A stretch of 59,931 nucleotides of DNA from JADGGV01 sp035715725 (GTDB lineage Bacteria > Gemmatimonadota > Gemmatimonadetes > Longimicrobiales > RSA9): positions 1 through 59,931 of the forward strand of contig DASTKT010000199.1 of NCBI GenBank assembly GCA_035715725.1. Reading direction: 5' to 3'. A program made the position numbers and the translations under genes. This document shows positions 42,101-48,763 of this stretch, one piece after another. The notes beneath the pieces are model-generated. The model was not told the DNA's origin. It saw nothing but the letters and a program-made list of their open reading frames with translations, and searched no databases. The number at the start of each line of letters is the position of its first letter. Position 1 is the first letter of the stretch.

Positions 42101-42271
42101 ATAGAAGTGGATCCGGTAGTGCGGCGTGCTCATCACCTTCCAGTCGAACGTCTCGTACTGCACCTTGTTGCGACCGAAGTACTGGGCGCTCGCCGGCCCG
42201 GCGTAAGCGCCCAGCACGGCCACGGCGAGCAGCGCCGGCCACCAGGCGCTCGGCTTCATCCGAAGCGACAT
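39110..42271 (-). CDS. Peptidase-MA / WD40-like propeller / outer-membrane barrel fusion protein
   Basis: This 1053-residue exported protein has a signal peptide (about 1-30, ending GPASAQ). A gluzincin-like peptidase-MA domain follows (about 45-275), with HEMVHVFQYD as the zinc motif and a downstream WMIEGMAEYLS glutamate. A TolB-type beta-propeller (about 300-600) is built from PD40 repeats: VSPDGRYLAF, FSPDGRKFAF, WSPDGTKILF, WSPDGRAIAW, FAPDGRSIYF. The last 400 residues alternate in short beta-strands typical of a surface-antigen/Omp85-like barrel (LNIGYPTLVRGYETNNFD, then LRVPLFGVPQYG) and end in aromatic GWHFGFNLAPGW. The catalytic motif is intact. The protein should sit in the outer membrane with peptidase and propeller in the periplasm or outside. 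The ATG at 42259 is an alternative start. Confidence 0.9.
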   Translation of the reverse strand: MSLRMKPSAWWPALLAVAVLGAYAGPASAQYFGRNKVQYETFDWKVMSTPHYRIHFYPQEREHTVDAARQAERWNARLSRTFQHQLSEVKPIILYANHPDFQQTNVISEMIEVGTGGVTEPLRTRLIMPFTGVYADDDHVLGHEMVHVFQYDIASSRVGGGLSSMNRLPLWMIEGMAEYLSLGRVDPLTAMWMRDAALTGHLPTVAQLNSGDPRYFPYRYGEALWAYIGGRWGDRSVAEVYRFALREGPEQAIQRVLGVSSDQLSRDWMQAVRSTYLPLVQGRQAPADVGRVVLGKNKPQDVNVSPVVSPDGRYLAFFSARGLFSIDLYLADAQTGKIVKRLTSPVKDSHLDAISFLNSAGSFSPDGRKFAFVVYAQGDNEIALVDIASAAIERRIRVPGVGEVTSPAWSPDGTKILFSGSAGGVSDLYVLDLAGGQVRQLTNDRYADLHPAWSPDGRAIAWATDRQANTNFDLMTYSPMHVAVMDADGGNIRLLPGLEEAKEINPQFAPDGRSIYFISDHDGYSDIYRQDIASGQLFQVTRLATGVSGYTALSPSLSVSHGTGALVFSVFQNGGFNVHALDAASAQGTPITPPPMVAAADATTPQTSTPAPAGILPPPEALQSSLVYQYLHDPRMGLPDPDVRYAVADYHSSLQLDYVGQPSVGIGTSTFGTMVGGGASLYFGDMLGNHTLAIAAQAQGQLQDIGGQAFYQNTTRRWNWGVGAGHIPYLTGFSVLRPVEPTDNAPAGSDQVLEQFLQRVFIDQAILYTAYPLNQTQRFEFNGGYTHYGFSTEVRQLFAFGDQVVDERTTHPESPGGLHQAQAGGAFVGDYSYFGFTSPIMGGRYRFEVTPTFGSLAYTQALADYRRYFFKNPFTLALRALHYGRYGGGAGDSLLAPLNIGYPTLVRGYETNNFDISECGTQFNATNSCPAFDRLVGTKIAVGNIELRVPLFGVPQYGLINFPVIPTEIAPFFDMGLAWGPFAEERLPDGTSTYVPPTLRFVRNTDERVPVFSTGVSARFNVLGFLVAEVYYAYPFQRPRKGWHFGFNLAPGW

Positions 42272-42426
42272 CCCGACCCCCCGCGTCGACGGTGCTCCCG
42301 CCGCGGCGGAGGACCCCACGCGCCCGGGGCCAGGCGCACCGCCCGCTACCCCGCGCGTTATCCACCCTTGCCGCACCGGCGGGAATCGCGTTGTGTCGGC
42401 GCAAGGCGTGTACCAGCCTCCGGTCC

Positions 42427-42482
42427 CGGCTGGGATCTTGCAAAATCCGGTGCTTGCAAGTTGCAAGGTCGCCGACTATCTT
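42427..42482 (+). promoter_or_regulatory. Candidate promoter region of the histidine kinase operon with three TTGCAA motifs
   Basis: TTGCAA occurs three times within 29 bases (42438-42443, 42454-42459, 42461-42466), in otherwise G+C-rich DNA. Two readings are possible. The middle copy as -35 with tatctt (42477-42482) gives a 17-base spacer and a reasonable sigma-70 promoter. Alternatively cggctgggatcttgca (42427-42442) keeps the GG and GC with the -24/-12 spacing of a sigma-54 promoter. The kinase ATG is 77 bases after the possible -10. Confidence 0.45.
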
Positions 42483-42558
42483 GGCCGGCATTCCGGATGG
42501 ACGCCGGCGCTCTCCCCTGTCGGCGGATCTCCCCTGAAGGGCACACGAACGGGACGCG

Positions 42559-44166
42559 ATGCTGCATCCGTTACGGACGCTCCGGTGGCTGTACGTCGGG
42601 CGCCTATCGCTGGCCGCCGGTCTGTTCGCCGGAGCGGTCCTGGTCTGGCAAAACGCCCCGCCGGTGACGACGCTGCTGACGACGCTGCTGTTCGTCTCCG
42701 CGGTGGCGGTGACGCTGGCGGGGTGGTGGCACACGCATCTGCGGCGGCGGTCGCTGAGCCGGGGGTTCCTGTACGCGCAGATTCTGTTCGACGTGGTGGC
42801 GGTGACGGTGGCGGTGCACGTGACGGGCGGGCCGCGCAGCGAGTTTCCGCCGCTCTACATCGTGGTGATCGCGGCGGGCGCGCTGCTGTTGCCGCTGCCG
42901 GGCGGGCTGATCATCGGCGCGGTGGCGTGCACGGCGTACCTGGCGGACATCGTGTGGCTGCACGCGGCGATCGAGCAGCCGACGAGCGTGATGCTGCAGA
43001 TCGCGCTGTTCGCGGTGATGGCGTTCGTGACGGCGGGGCTGGCGGACCGGCTGCGGCGGACGGGGACGGCGCTGGGGGCGGTGGCGTCGCAGCTGGAGCA
43101 GCTCCGGCTGGACACGGGGGACATCCTGCAGGCGATTCCGACGGCGATCGTGACGGTGGACGGTGGCGGGCGGCTGGTGAACCTGAACGGGGCGGGGGAG
43201 CGGCTGCTGGGGGTGCGGGAGCGGGACTGGCGGGGGAAGCCGTTCCTGGAGGAGGTGGATCGGCGGGCGCCGGGGCTGGGGCGGTGCATCGAGCGGACGG
43301 TGTCGACGCGGCAGCCGGAGGACCGGGGAGAGGTGCGGCTGCCGGCGTCGTACGGCTCGCGGATCCTGGGGGTGCGCACGACGCTGCTGGAGCGGGAGTC
43401 GGCGCCGTGGGTGACGGCGGTGTTCCAGGACATCACCGAGGGGAAGAAGCTGGAGGAGCTGAAGCGGCGGGCGGAGCGGCTGGAGGCGGTGGCGGCGCTG
43501 GCGGCGTCGCTGGCGCACGAGATCAAGAATCCGCTGGCGTCGATCCGGAGCGCGACGGAGCAGCTGGCGGGGACGCGGATCGACGACGGCGACCGCGACC
43601 TGCTGAAGAGCCTGGTGCTGAACGAGTCGGACCGGCTGAGCCGGCTGCTGGCGGATTTCATGGAGTACAGCCGGGTGGAGCTGCGGCGCCGGGCGCGCTT
43701 CGACCTGGGCGAGCTGACGAGCCAGGCGGTCGAGCTGGTGACGCGGCACCCGGACGCGGCGAGCGCGCGCATCGAGCGGAGCATGCCGGCGGAGCCGGTG
43801 CTGGTGGAGGGCGATGCCGACCTGCTGCACCGGGCGCTGTTCAACCTGGTGCTGAACGCGGCGCAGCACGCGGGGAGCGGCGGGCGGGTGAGCGTGGAGG
43901 TCGGCCGCCTGGCGGAGGCGGAGCTGCCGGCGGGCGTGCGCGTCCGGGGGCCGGTGCGCATCGCGGTGCTGGACAGCGGGCCGGGGATCGCCCCGGACGA
44001 CATCTCGCGGGTCTTCGACCCGTTCTTCACGACGCGGAAAGGCGGCACCGGCCTCGGGCTGGCCATGGTGCACCGCGCGGTGGAGGCGCACCGCGGCACG
44101 ATCCTCGTCGATCCGGGGCTGGGCCGCGGTGCGGGCTTCTACGTCTACCTGCCGTCGGAGGCGTGA
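42559..44166 (+). CDS. PilS/NtrB-like sensor histidine kinase
   Basis: This 535-residue membrane kinase has about six hydrophobic segments in residues 10-165 with almost no periplasmic loops. A PAS domain (about 185-300; LQAIPTAIVTVDGGGRLVNL) follows. The HisKA domain holds the phosphoacceptor in SLAHEIKNPLASI. The HATPase domain has an N-box (ALFNLVLNAAQHA), G1 (LDSGPGI), an F-box (VFDPFFTTRKGGTGLGL) and G2. The six-segment membrane sensor plus PAS resembles PilS. It is followed by a sigma-54-dependent response regulator after 349 bases that contain an inverted repeat pair. Sensed signal unknown. Confidence 0.92.
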   Translation: MLHPLRTLRWLYVGRLSLAAGLFAGAVLVWQNAPPVTTLLTTLLFVSAVAVTLAGWWHTHLRRRSLSRGFLYAQILFDVVAVTVAVHVTGGPRSEFPPLYIVVIAAGALLLPLPGGLIIGAVACTAYLADIVWLHAAIEQPTSVMLQIALFAVMAFVTAGLADRLRRTGTALGAVASQLEQLRLDTGDILQAIPTAIVTVDGGGRLVNLNGAGERLLGVRERDWRGKPFLEEVDRRAPGLGRCIERTVSTRQPEDRGEVRLPASYGSRILGVRTTLLERESAPWVTAVFQDITEGKKLEELKRRAERLEAVAALAASLAHEIKNPLASIRSATEQLAGTRIDDGDRDLLKSLVLNESDRLSRLLADFMEYSRVELRRRARFDLGELTSQAVELVTRHPDAASARIERSMPAEPVLVEGDADLLHRALFNLVLNAAQHAGSGGRVSVEVGRLAEAELPAGVRVRGPVRIAVLDSGPGIAPDDISRVFDPFFTTRKGGTGLGLAMVHRAVEAHRGTILVDPGLGRGAGFYVYLPSEA

Positions 44167-44194
44167 GCCTGGCCAGGGCGTACGGATCAACGGC

Positions 44195-44491
44195 TTTTCA
44201 CCGCAGAGGCGCAGAGGGCGCAGAAGACGGCGGGAGGTGGTGGGGGCAGGATTCGTCGCAGCCGACCGATCCTGAATGGGGTGGGCCGGTGGATCGCGGG
44301 TCACCGGACGGCTTCCCTCCTTGGCCGGTGGGGCGCCCGACACTCGCGCGACTCCGAATCTCATCTGCGGTGCCGTGGCCGGCGCAGGTCGGTTCCAACA
44401 TCGAACCGAATGCGGGAGCTGCGAGTGCCGCCCCCCGCCGGCCTCCGCCGTTCCTCTGTGTGCTCTGCGCCTCTGCGGTGAACAAAAAATT
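44195..44491. repeat. Inverted pair of the 'caccgcagaggcgcagag' element inside the two-component locus
   Basis: The left arm (44195-44234) and right arm (44446-44491) share a 20-base exact inverted core (ttcaccgcagaggcgcagag) and a further related tail (acggcgg). They enclose about 211 bases with no coding character. The pair fills most of the 349-bp gap between the kinase stop and the regulator start, ending 24 bases before the regulator ATG. It belongs to the same family as 33803-34229. Confidence 0.9.
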
Positions 44492-44515
44492 CATGGGCCA
44501 CAACCAGGAACTCGC

Positions 44516-45874
44516 ATGACGAAGGTCCTGATCATCGATGACGAGCACTCGATCCTGCAGACGCTGAAGATCCTTCTGCGGGGCGAGGGCTTCGACGTGG
44601 AGGTGTCGGACAACGGGCGCGAGGCGCTGGAGCGGCTGGGCGACCTCTCGCCGGACGTGGTGCTCACGGACATCCGCATGCCCGGCGTCTCGGGGCTGGA
44701 GGTGCTGGCGGCGGTGCGGGAGAAGGACCCGGAGCTGCCGGTGATCCTGATGACGGCGCAGGCGTCGCTGCAGTCGGCGGTGCAGGCGGTCAACCAGGGC
44801 GCGTTCTACTACGTCCAGAAGCCGTTCCGCAACGACGAGATGGCGGCGCTGTGCCGGCGGGCGGCGGAGACGCGGGCGCTGACGCGCGAGAACCGGCAGC
44901 TCAAGAAGGAGATCCGGCGACGGGACTCCTCGCGGGCGGCGCGGCCGGTGGGGAAGAACCGGTCGTTCGTGGAGGTGCTCCGGCTGGCGGAGACGGTGGC
45001 GCCCACGGACTCGACCGTCCTGGTCACGGGGGAGAGCGGCACGGGGAAGGAGATCCTGGCACGCTACATCCACCAGCTCTCGGAGCGCGAGGGCGGGCCG
45101 TTCGTCTCGATCAACTGTGGCGCGCTCCCGGAGAACCTGCTGGAGTCGGAGCTGTTCGGCCACGTGAAGGGGAGCTTCACCGGCGCGGTCCGCGACAAGG
45201 AGGGGCTGCTCGCGGCGGCCCGCGGCGGCACCTTCTTCCTGGACGAGGTGGGCGAGATGTCGCCCTCGCTGCAGGTGAAGCTGCTGCGCGCGCTGCAGGA
45301 GCGGGAGATCGTGCCGGTGGGCGCGACGGAGCCGCAGGCCATCGACGTGCGCATCATCGCGGCGACGAACCGCGACCTGGAGCAGGAGATCCGGCGGGGC
45401 TCGTTCCGCAGCGACCTGTACTATCGGCTGAACGTGATCTCGCTGCATATTCCCCCGTTGCGAGAGCGTCGCGACGACATCCCGCTGCTGGCCGAGTGGT
45501 TCCTGAAGCGGCTCGCGGCCGAACGGGACGACGCCACGTACACGCTCGAGGCGGACGCGCTGGCGGCGCTGCGGGCGTACGACTGGCCGGGGAACGTGCG
45601 GGAGCTGGAGAACGCGCTGGAGCGCGCGGCGATCCTCTCCCACGGCACGACGGTTCCGGCGGCGGCGCTCCCGTCCCGCATCACCGAGCCGGCCGGCGCG
45701 GCGCTGGTCTCGGAGCAGCCGCCGGAGAACCCGACGCTGGAGATCATCGAGCGCGCCTACATCGAGTGGGTGCTTCGGACGGAGGGTGGAAACAAGGCCC
45801 GGGCCGCCGAGGTACTCGGAATCGATCCGTCGACGTTGTACCGCAAGATCAATCGTTACGGTCTGGGAGACTGA
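44516..45874 (+). CDS. Sigma-54-dependent response regulator (NtrC/PilR family)
   Basis: This 452-residue activator has a receiver (Asp52 in LTDIRMPGVSGLEVL, Lys in VQKPF), an AAA+ sigma-54 interaction domain (about 140-370) and a C-terminal Fis-type helix-turn-helix (NKARAAEVLGIDPSTLYRKI). The AAA+ domain has Walker A GESGTGKE, Walker B GGTFFLDEVGEM and arginine-finger region LYYRLNVI. The loop that contacts sigma-54 reads GSFTGA instead of GAFTGA. It should activate sigma-54 promoters when phosphorylated by the upstream kinase. The GT2 gene follows after two bases, so regulator and glycosylation genes may share a transcript. Confidence 0.95.
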   Translation: MTKVLIIDDEHSILQTLKILLRGEGFDVEVSDNGREALERLGDLSPDVVLTDIRMPGVSGLEVLAAVREKDPELPVILMTAQASLQSAVQAVNQGAFYYVQKPFRNDEMAALCRRAAETRALTRENRQLKKEIRRRDSSRAARPVGKNRSFVEVLRLAETVAPTDSTVLVTGESGTGKEILARYIHQLSEREGGPFVSINCGALPENLLESELFGHVKGSFTGAVRDKEGLLAAARGGTFFLDEVGEMSPSLQVKLLRALQEREIVPVGATEPQAIDVRIIAATNRDLEQEIRRGSFRSDLYYRLNVISLHIPPLRERRDDIPLLAEWFLKRLAAERDDATYTLEADALAALRAYDWPGNVRELENALERAAILSHGTTVPAAALPSRITEPAGAALVSEQPPENPTLEIIERAYIEWVLRTEGGNKARAAEVLGIDPSTLYRKINRYGLGD

Positions 45875-45876
45875 GG

Positions 45877-46713
45877 ATGCGCTGGAACGAGGTCCGACTG
45901 AGCGTCGTCATGCCGGTCTACAACGAGGAGCGGACGGTGGCCCGCTCGATCGCGCGGGTGCGGTCGGTCCCGCTCGACATCGAGCTGGTGTGCGTGGACG
46001 ACTGCTCGAAGGACGGCACGCGGGCGGTGCTCCAGGGCCTCGCCGACGAGGGCGTGATCGACGCGCTGGCCTGGCACGACGTGAACCGCGGCAAGGGTGC
46101 CGCCGTGCGCACCGGGATCGCGCGCGCCACGGGCGACGTGATCGTCATCCAGGACGCCGACCTCGAGTACGATCCGCACGAGCTGCCCAGGCTGCTCGAG
46201 CCGATCCTGGACGGGCGCGCCGATGCCGTCTTCGGCAGCCGCTTCCTGGGCGGGCCGCACCGCGTCCTCTACTTCTGGCACAGTCTCGGGAACGGGGTGC
46301 TCACGCTCGTGAGCAACATGCTCACGGACCTGAACCTGACCGACATGGAGACGTGCTACAAGATGGTGCGGGCGGACCTGATGAAGGCGCTCCCGCTGAC
46401 GTGCGACCGCTTCGGCATCGAGCCGGAGCTGACCGCGCGGCTGGCGCAGAGCGGCGCCCGCATCTACGAGGTGCCGATCAGCTACGCCGGCCGCACGTAC
46501 GCCGAGGGGAAGAAGATCAACTGGAAGGACGGCGTCGCCGCGTTCTGGCACATCCTCCGCAGCAACGTCCTCGGTCCGAAGGCCGCGCCGTTCCGCGCCG
46601 CGGGCGAGGAGAAGCCGCTCGAGCCGTCCCGCGAGCCGCGCCGCCTGCCTCTGCCGTCGGAGGCCGCGGCCCGCGCGGCCGGCCGGTCCGGAGCCTCGAG
46701 CCAGACCCCGTGA
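45877..46713 (+). CDS. Family 2 glycosyltransferase (polyprenyl-phosphate glucose/mannose synthase-like)
   Basis: This 278-residue GT-A enzyme has SVVMPVYNEERTVARSI, CVDDCSKDGT and NRGKGAAVRTGIARATG. DADLEYDPHELPRLL supplies the metal-binding acidic motif, and SRFLGGPHRVLYFWHSLGN and EVPISYAGRTYAEGKKI mark the C-terminal half. This pattern is typical of dolichol/undecaprenyl-phosphate glycosyltransferases. There are no C-terminal membrane helices; the C-terminus is Pro/Arg-rich. It would make the lipid-linked sugar used by the GT-C enzymes encoded downstream. The start lies two bases after the regulator stop. It overlaps the next gene by four bases (GTGA). Confidence 0.92.
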   Translation: MRWNEVRLSVVMPVYNEERTVARSIARVRSVPLDIELVCVDDCSKDGTRAVLQGLADEGVIDALAWHDVNRGKGAAVRTGIARATGDVIVIQDADLEYDPHELPRLLEPILDGRADAVFGSRFLGGPHRVLYFWHSLGNGVLTLVSNMLTDLNLTDMETCYKMVRADLMKALPLTCDRFGIEPELTARLAQSGARIYEVPISYAGRTYAEGKKINWKDGVAAFWHILRSNVLGPKAAPFRAAGEEKPLEPSREPRRLPLPSEAAARAAGRSGASSQTP

Positions 46714-48746
46714 CCCCGGCGGCACCGGCGGCGACGACGCTTCCGAGGCCGCCCGCGCAGCCGCGACCGGCCGTCGCGGACGGGCTGCTCCGGGCCGCTT
46801 TCGCGGCGTTGGCGGCGGCCTCGCTGGCGGGCGTGCCGGTCGTGGCCGGGCGCGTGCCGGACGGCTGGGCCCGCCTCGAGCTCGCCGGCTGGACGGGCGT
46901 GGTGGCGTCGCTGCTGACGCTGCTGCTGGCCATCGCGGCGCGGGGGCGGCGGACCGCGGTCCGCCGGCCGGTCCGCGCGGCCGGGCTGGCCCGGGCGGCG
47001 GCGCCGGCATGCGCCCTGGCGATCGTCGCCGTGGTGGCGCTGGTGCACGTGCACGTCTTCGGCGGGATGCCGCAGTTCCCCGACTCGTTCGCCGAGCTGC
47101 TGCAGGCGCGGATCCTGGCGGCCGGCCGGCTCTGGCTGCCGGCGCCGGCGGATCCGGCGGCCTTCGCGATCGCGAACGTCGTGGACCACGCCGGGCGGTG
47201 GTACGCGCAGTACCCGGTGGGCAACCCGGCGCTCCTCGCGTTGGGCGTGGTGACCGGCGCGTCGTGGCTCGCGCCGCTGCTGGTCGCGGCCGCGCTCGCG
47301 GCGGGCACCTGGGCGCTCGGGATCGAGGCCATCGGCCGTCCCGCCGCCGCCGCGGCGCTCGCGCTCTCGCTCGCCTCGCCGATGCTCCTGCTGTCCGCCG
47401 CCGCCGGGATGAGCCAGGCGACGGCGGCGTCGCTCGCCGTCTGGGTCCTCTTCGCCACGCTCCGCGCGCGGCGCTCGGCCGGTCTCGGCGCCGCGCTCGC
47501 GGCCGGGCTGCTGGGCGGCCTGCTCGCCGCCGTCCGGCCGCTCGACGCGGCCGTGCTCGGCATGGTCGCGGCGACGTACCTGGCCGCCGGGCCGGCACCG
47601 CGGAAGGCCGCGGCGCTGGCGGCGCTCGCGCTGGGCGCGCTGGCCGGCGCCGTGCCGGTGCTCGTGGCCAACACGCTGACGACGGGCGCGCCGCTCCGCT
47701 TCGGCTACACGGTGCTATGGGGGAGTGGCACGCTCCCGGGCTTCGGCCTGCGCGGCGCCGGCGTGCCGTTCGGGCCGGCGGACGCCGTGCGCAACACGCT
47801 CTTCGACCTGGGCGGGCTCGACCTGGCGCTGCTCGAGTGGCCGGTCCCCGTGCTGGCGGTGCTGGCCGGCGCGGTGGCGACGCTGCCGCGCCCCATCCCC
47901 GCCGCGCACCGGCTGCTGCTCGGCTACGTCCTGGCGCAGGTGGCGGCGTACTTCACGTACTACCACCACGACTTCTTCTACGGGCCGCGCTTCCTGCTCC
48001 CGGTCGTGCCGGCGATGCTGCTGCTGCTGGCGGACGGCCTGGTCCGCCTGGCGCGCTGGCGCCCGGCGGGCGGGCGCGCGGCCGGCGCGCTCGCGCTGGG
48101 GCGCACGCTGCTCTTCACGCAGGCGGTCTGCGCACTCACGCTGCTCGCCGCGCCGCGGCTGCTCCGCGCCGGCTCGCGGGACGTGGCCGCGGCCGCCGCG
48201 GTGGCGCGCTCCGCCGCGCGGCTGCCGGAGTCGACGGTGCTCGTGGACGACGGCTGGGACGCGCGGCTCGTCGGCCGGCTCTGGCGCCTCGGCGTGGGCG
48301 TGCCGGCGGCCGACCGCATCTACGCCGCGGCCGATGCATGCTCGCTCGAGCTGGCGCTCGGCGGTGTCGAGCGGCGCGGCCTCTCGGGCGAGGCCGCGCG
48401 AACCGAGCTGCGCCGGCTGCTCGCCGCTGCCGGCCCCGGCGTGCCGACCGGCCGGCCACCCGCGCCCTCGCTCCGGCTCGTGCCCGGCGCGGCGCTCCCG
48501 CCGGCCTGTGGCGCACAGCTCGCGTACGACGAGGCGTGGCTGCGCGCGCCGCTCGCGCCGCTCCTCTGGCTGAACCGGCCGGACGGGCGCGGCGTGACGT
48601 TCCGGCGGGACCCCGGTCCCGCGGAGCGCGTCCGCGCCGAGGGCCGGCCCGTGTTCCGGGCCCGGATCGTCCCCGCGGCGGGCGGCTTCGACGTCCGGTT
48701 CGAGCCGCTCTCCGGCACCATCACCCCCCGCGTCGCCTCGGAGTGA
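46710..48746 (+). CDS. Multi-pass GT-C-type glycosyltransferase-like protein
   Basis: This 678-residue membrane protein starts with GTG overlapping the GT2 stop. About ten to twelve hydrophobic segments occupy residues 25-490, and the last about 185 residues form a soluble, probably periplasmic domain. An acidic residue in the first large loop (MPQFPDSFAELLQARIL) sits where GT-C enzymes keep their catalytic Asp/Glu. YYHHDFFYGPRFLLPVVPA resembles the conserved late-helix motif of lipid-linked-sugar transferases. The family match is by architecture rather than strict motif, so it might instead be an uncharacterised membrane protein. It lies between GT2 and GT39-like genes. Confidence 0.75.
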   Translation: MTPAAPAATTLPRPPAQPRPAVADGLLRAAFAALAAASLAGVPVVAGRVPDGWARLELAGWTGVVASLLTLLLAIAARGRRTAVRRPVRAAGLARAAAPACALAIVAVVALVHVHVFGGMPQFPDSFAELLQARILAAGRLWLPAPADPAAFAIANVVDHAGRWYAQYPVGNPALLALGVVTGASWLAPLLVAAALAAGTWALGIEAIGRPAAAAALALSLASPMLLLSAAAGMSQATAASLAVWVLFATLRARRSAGLGAALAAGLLGGLLAAVRPLDAAVLGMVAATYLAAGPAPRKAAALAALALGALAGAVPVLVANTLTTGAPLRFGYTVLWGSGTLPGFGLRGAGVPFGPADAVRNTLFDLGGLDLALLEWPVPVLAVLAGAVATLPRPIPAAHRLLLGYVLAQVAAYFTYYHHDFFYGPRFLLPVVPAMLLLLADGLVRLARWRPAGGRAAGALALGRTLLFTQAVCALTLLAAPRLLRAGSRDVAAAAAVARSAARLPESTVLVDDGWDARLVGRLWRLGVGVPAADRIYAAADACSLELALGGVERRGLSGEAARTELRRLLAAAGPGVPTGRPPAPSLRLVPGAALPPACGAQLAYDEAWLRAPLAPLLWLNRPDGRGVTFRRDPGPAERVRAEGRPVFRARIVPAAGGFDVRFEPLSGTITPRVASE

Positions 48747-48763
48747 AAGGGCGGGACCCGAAG

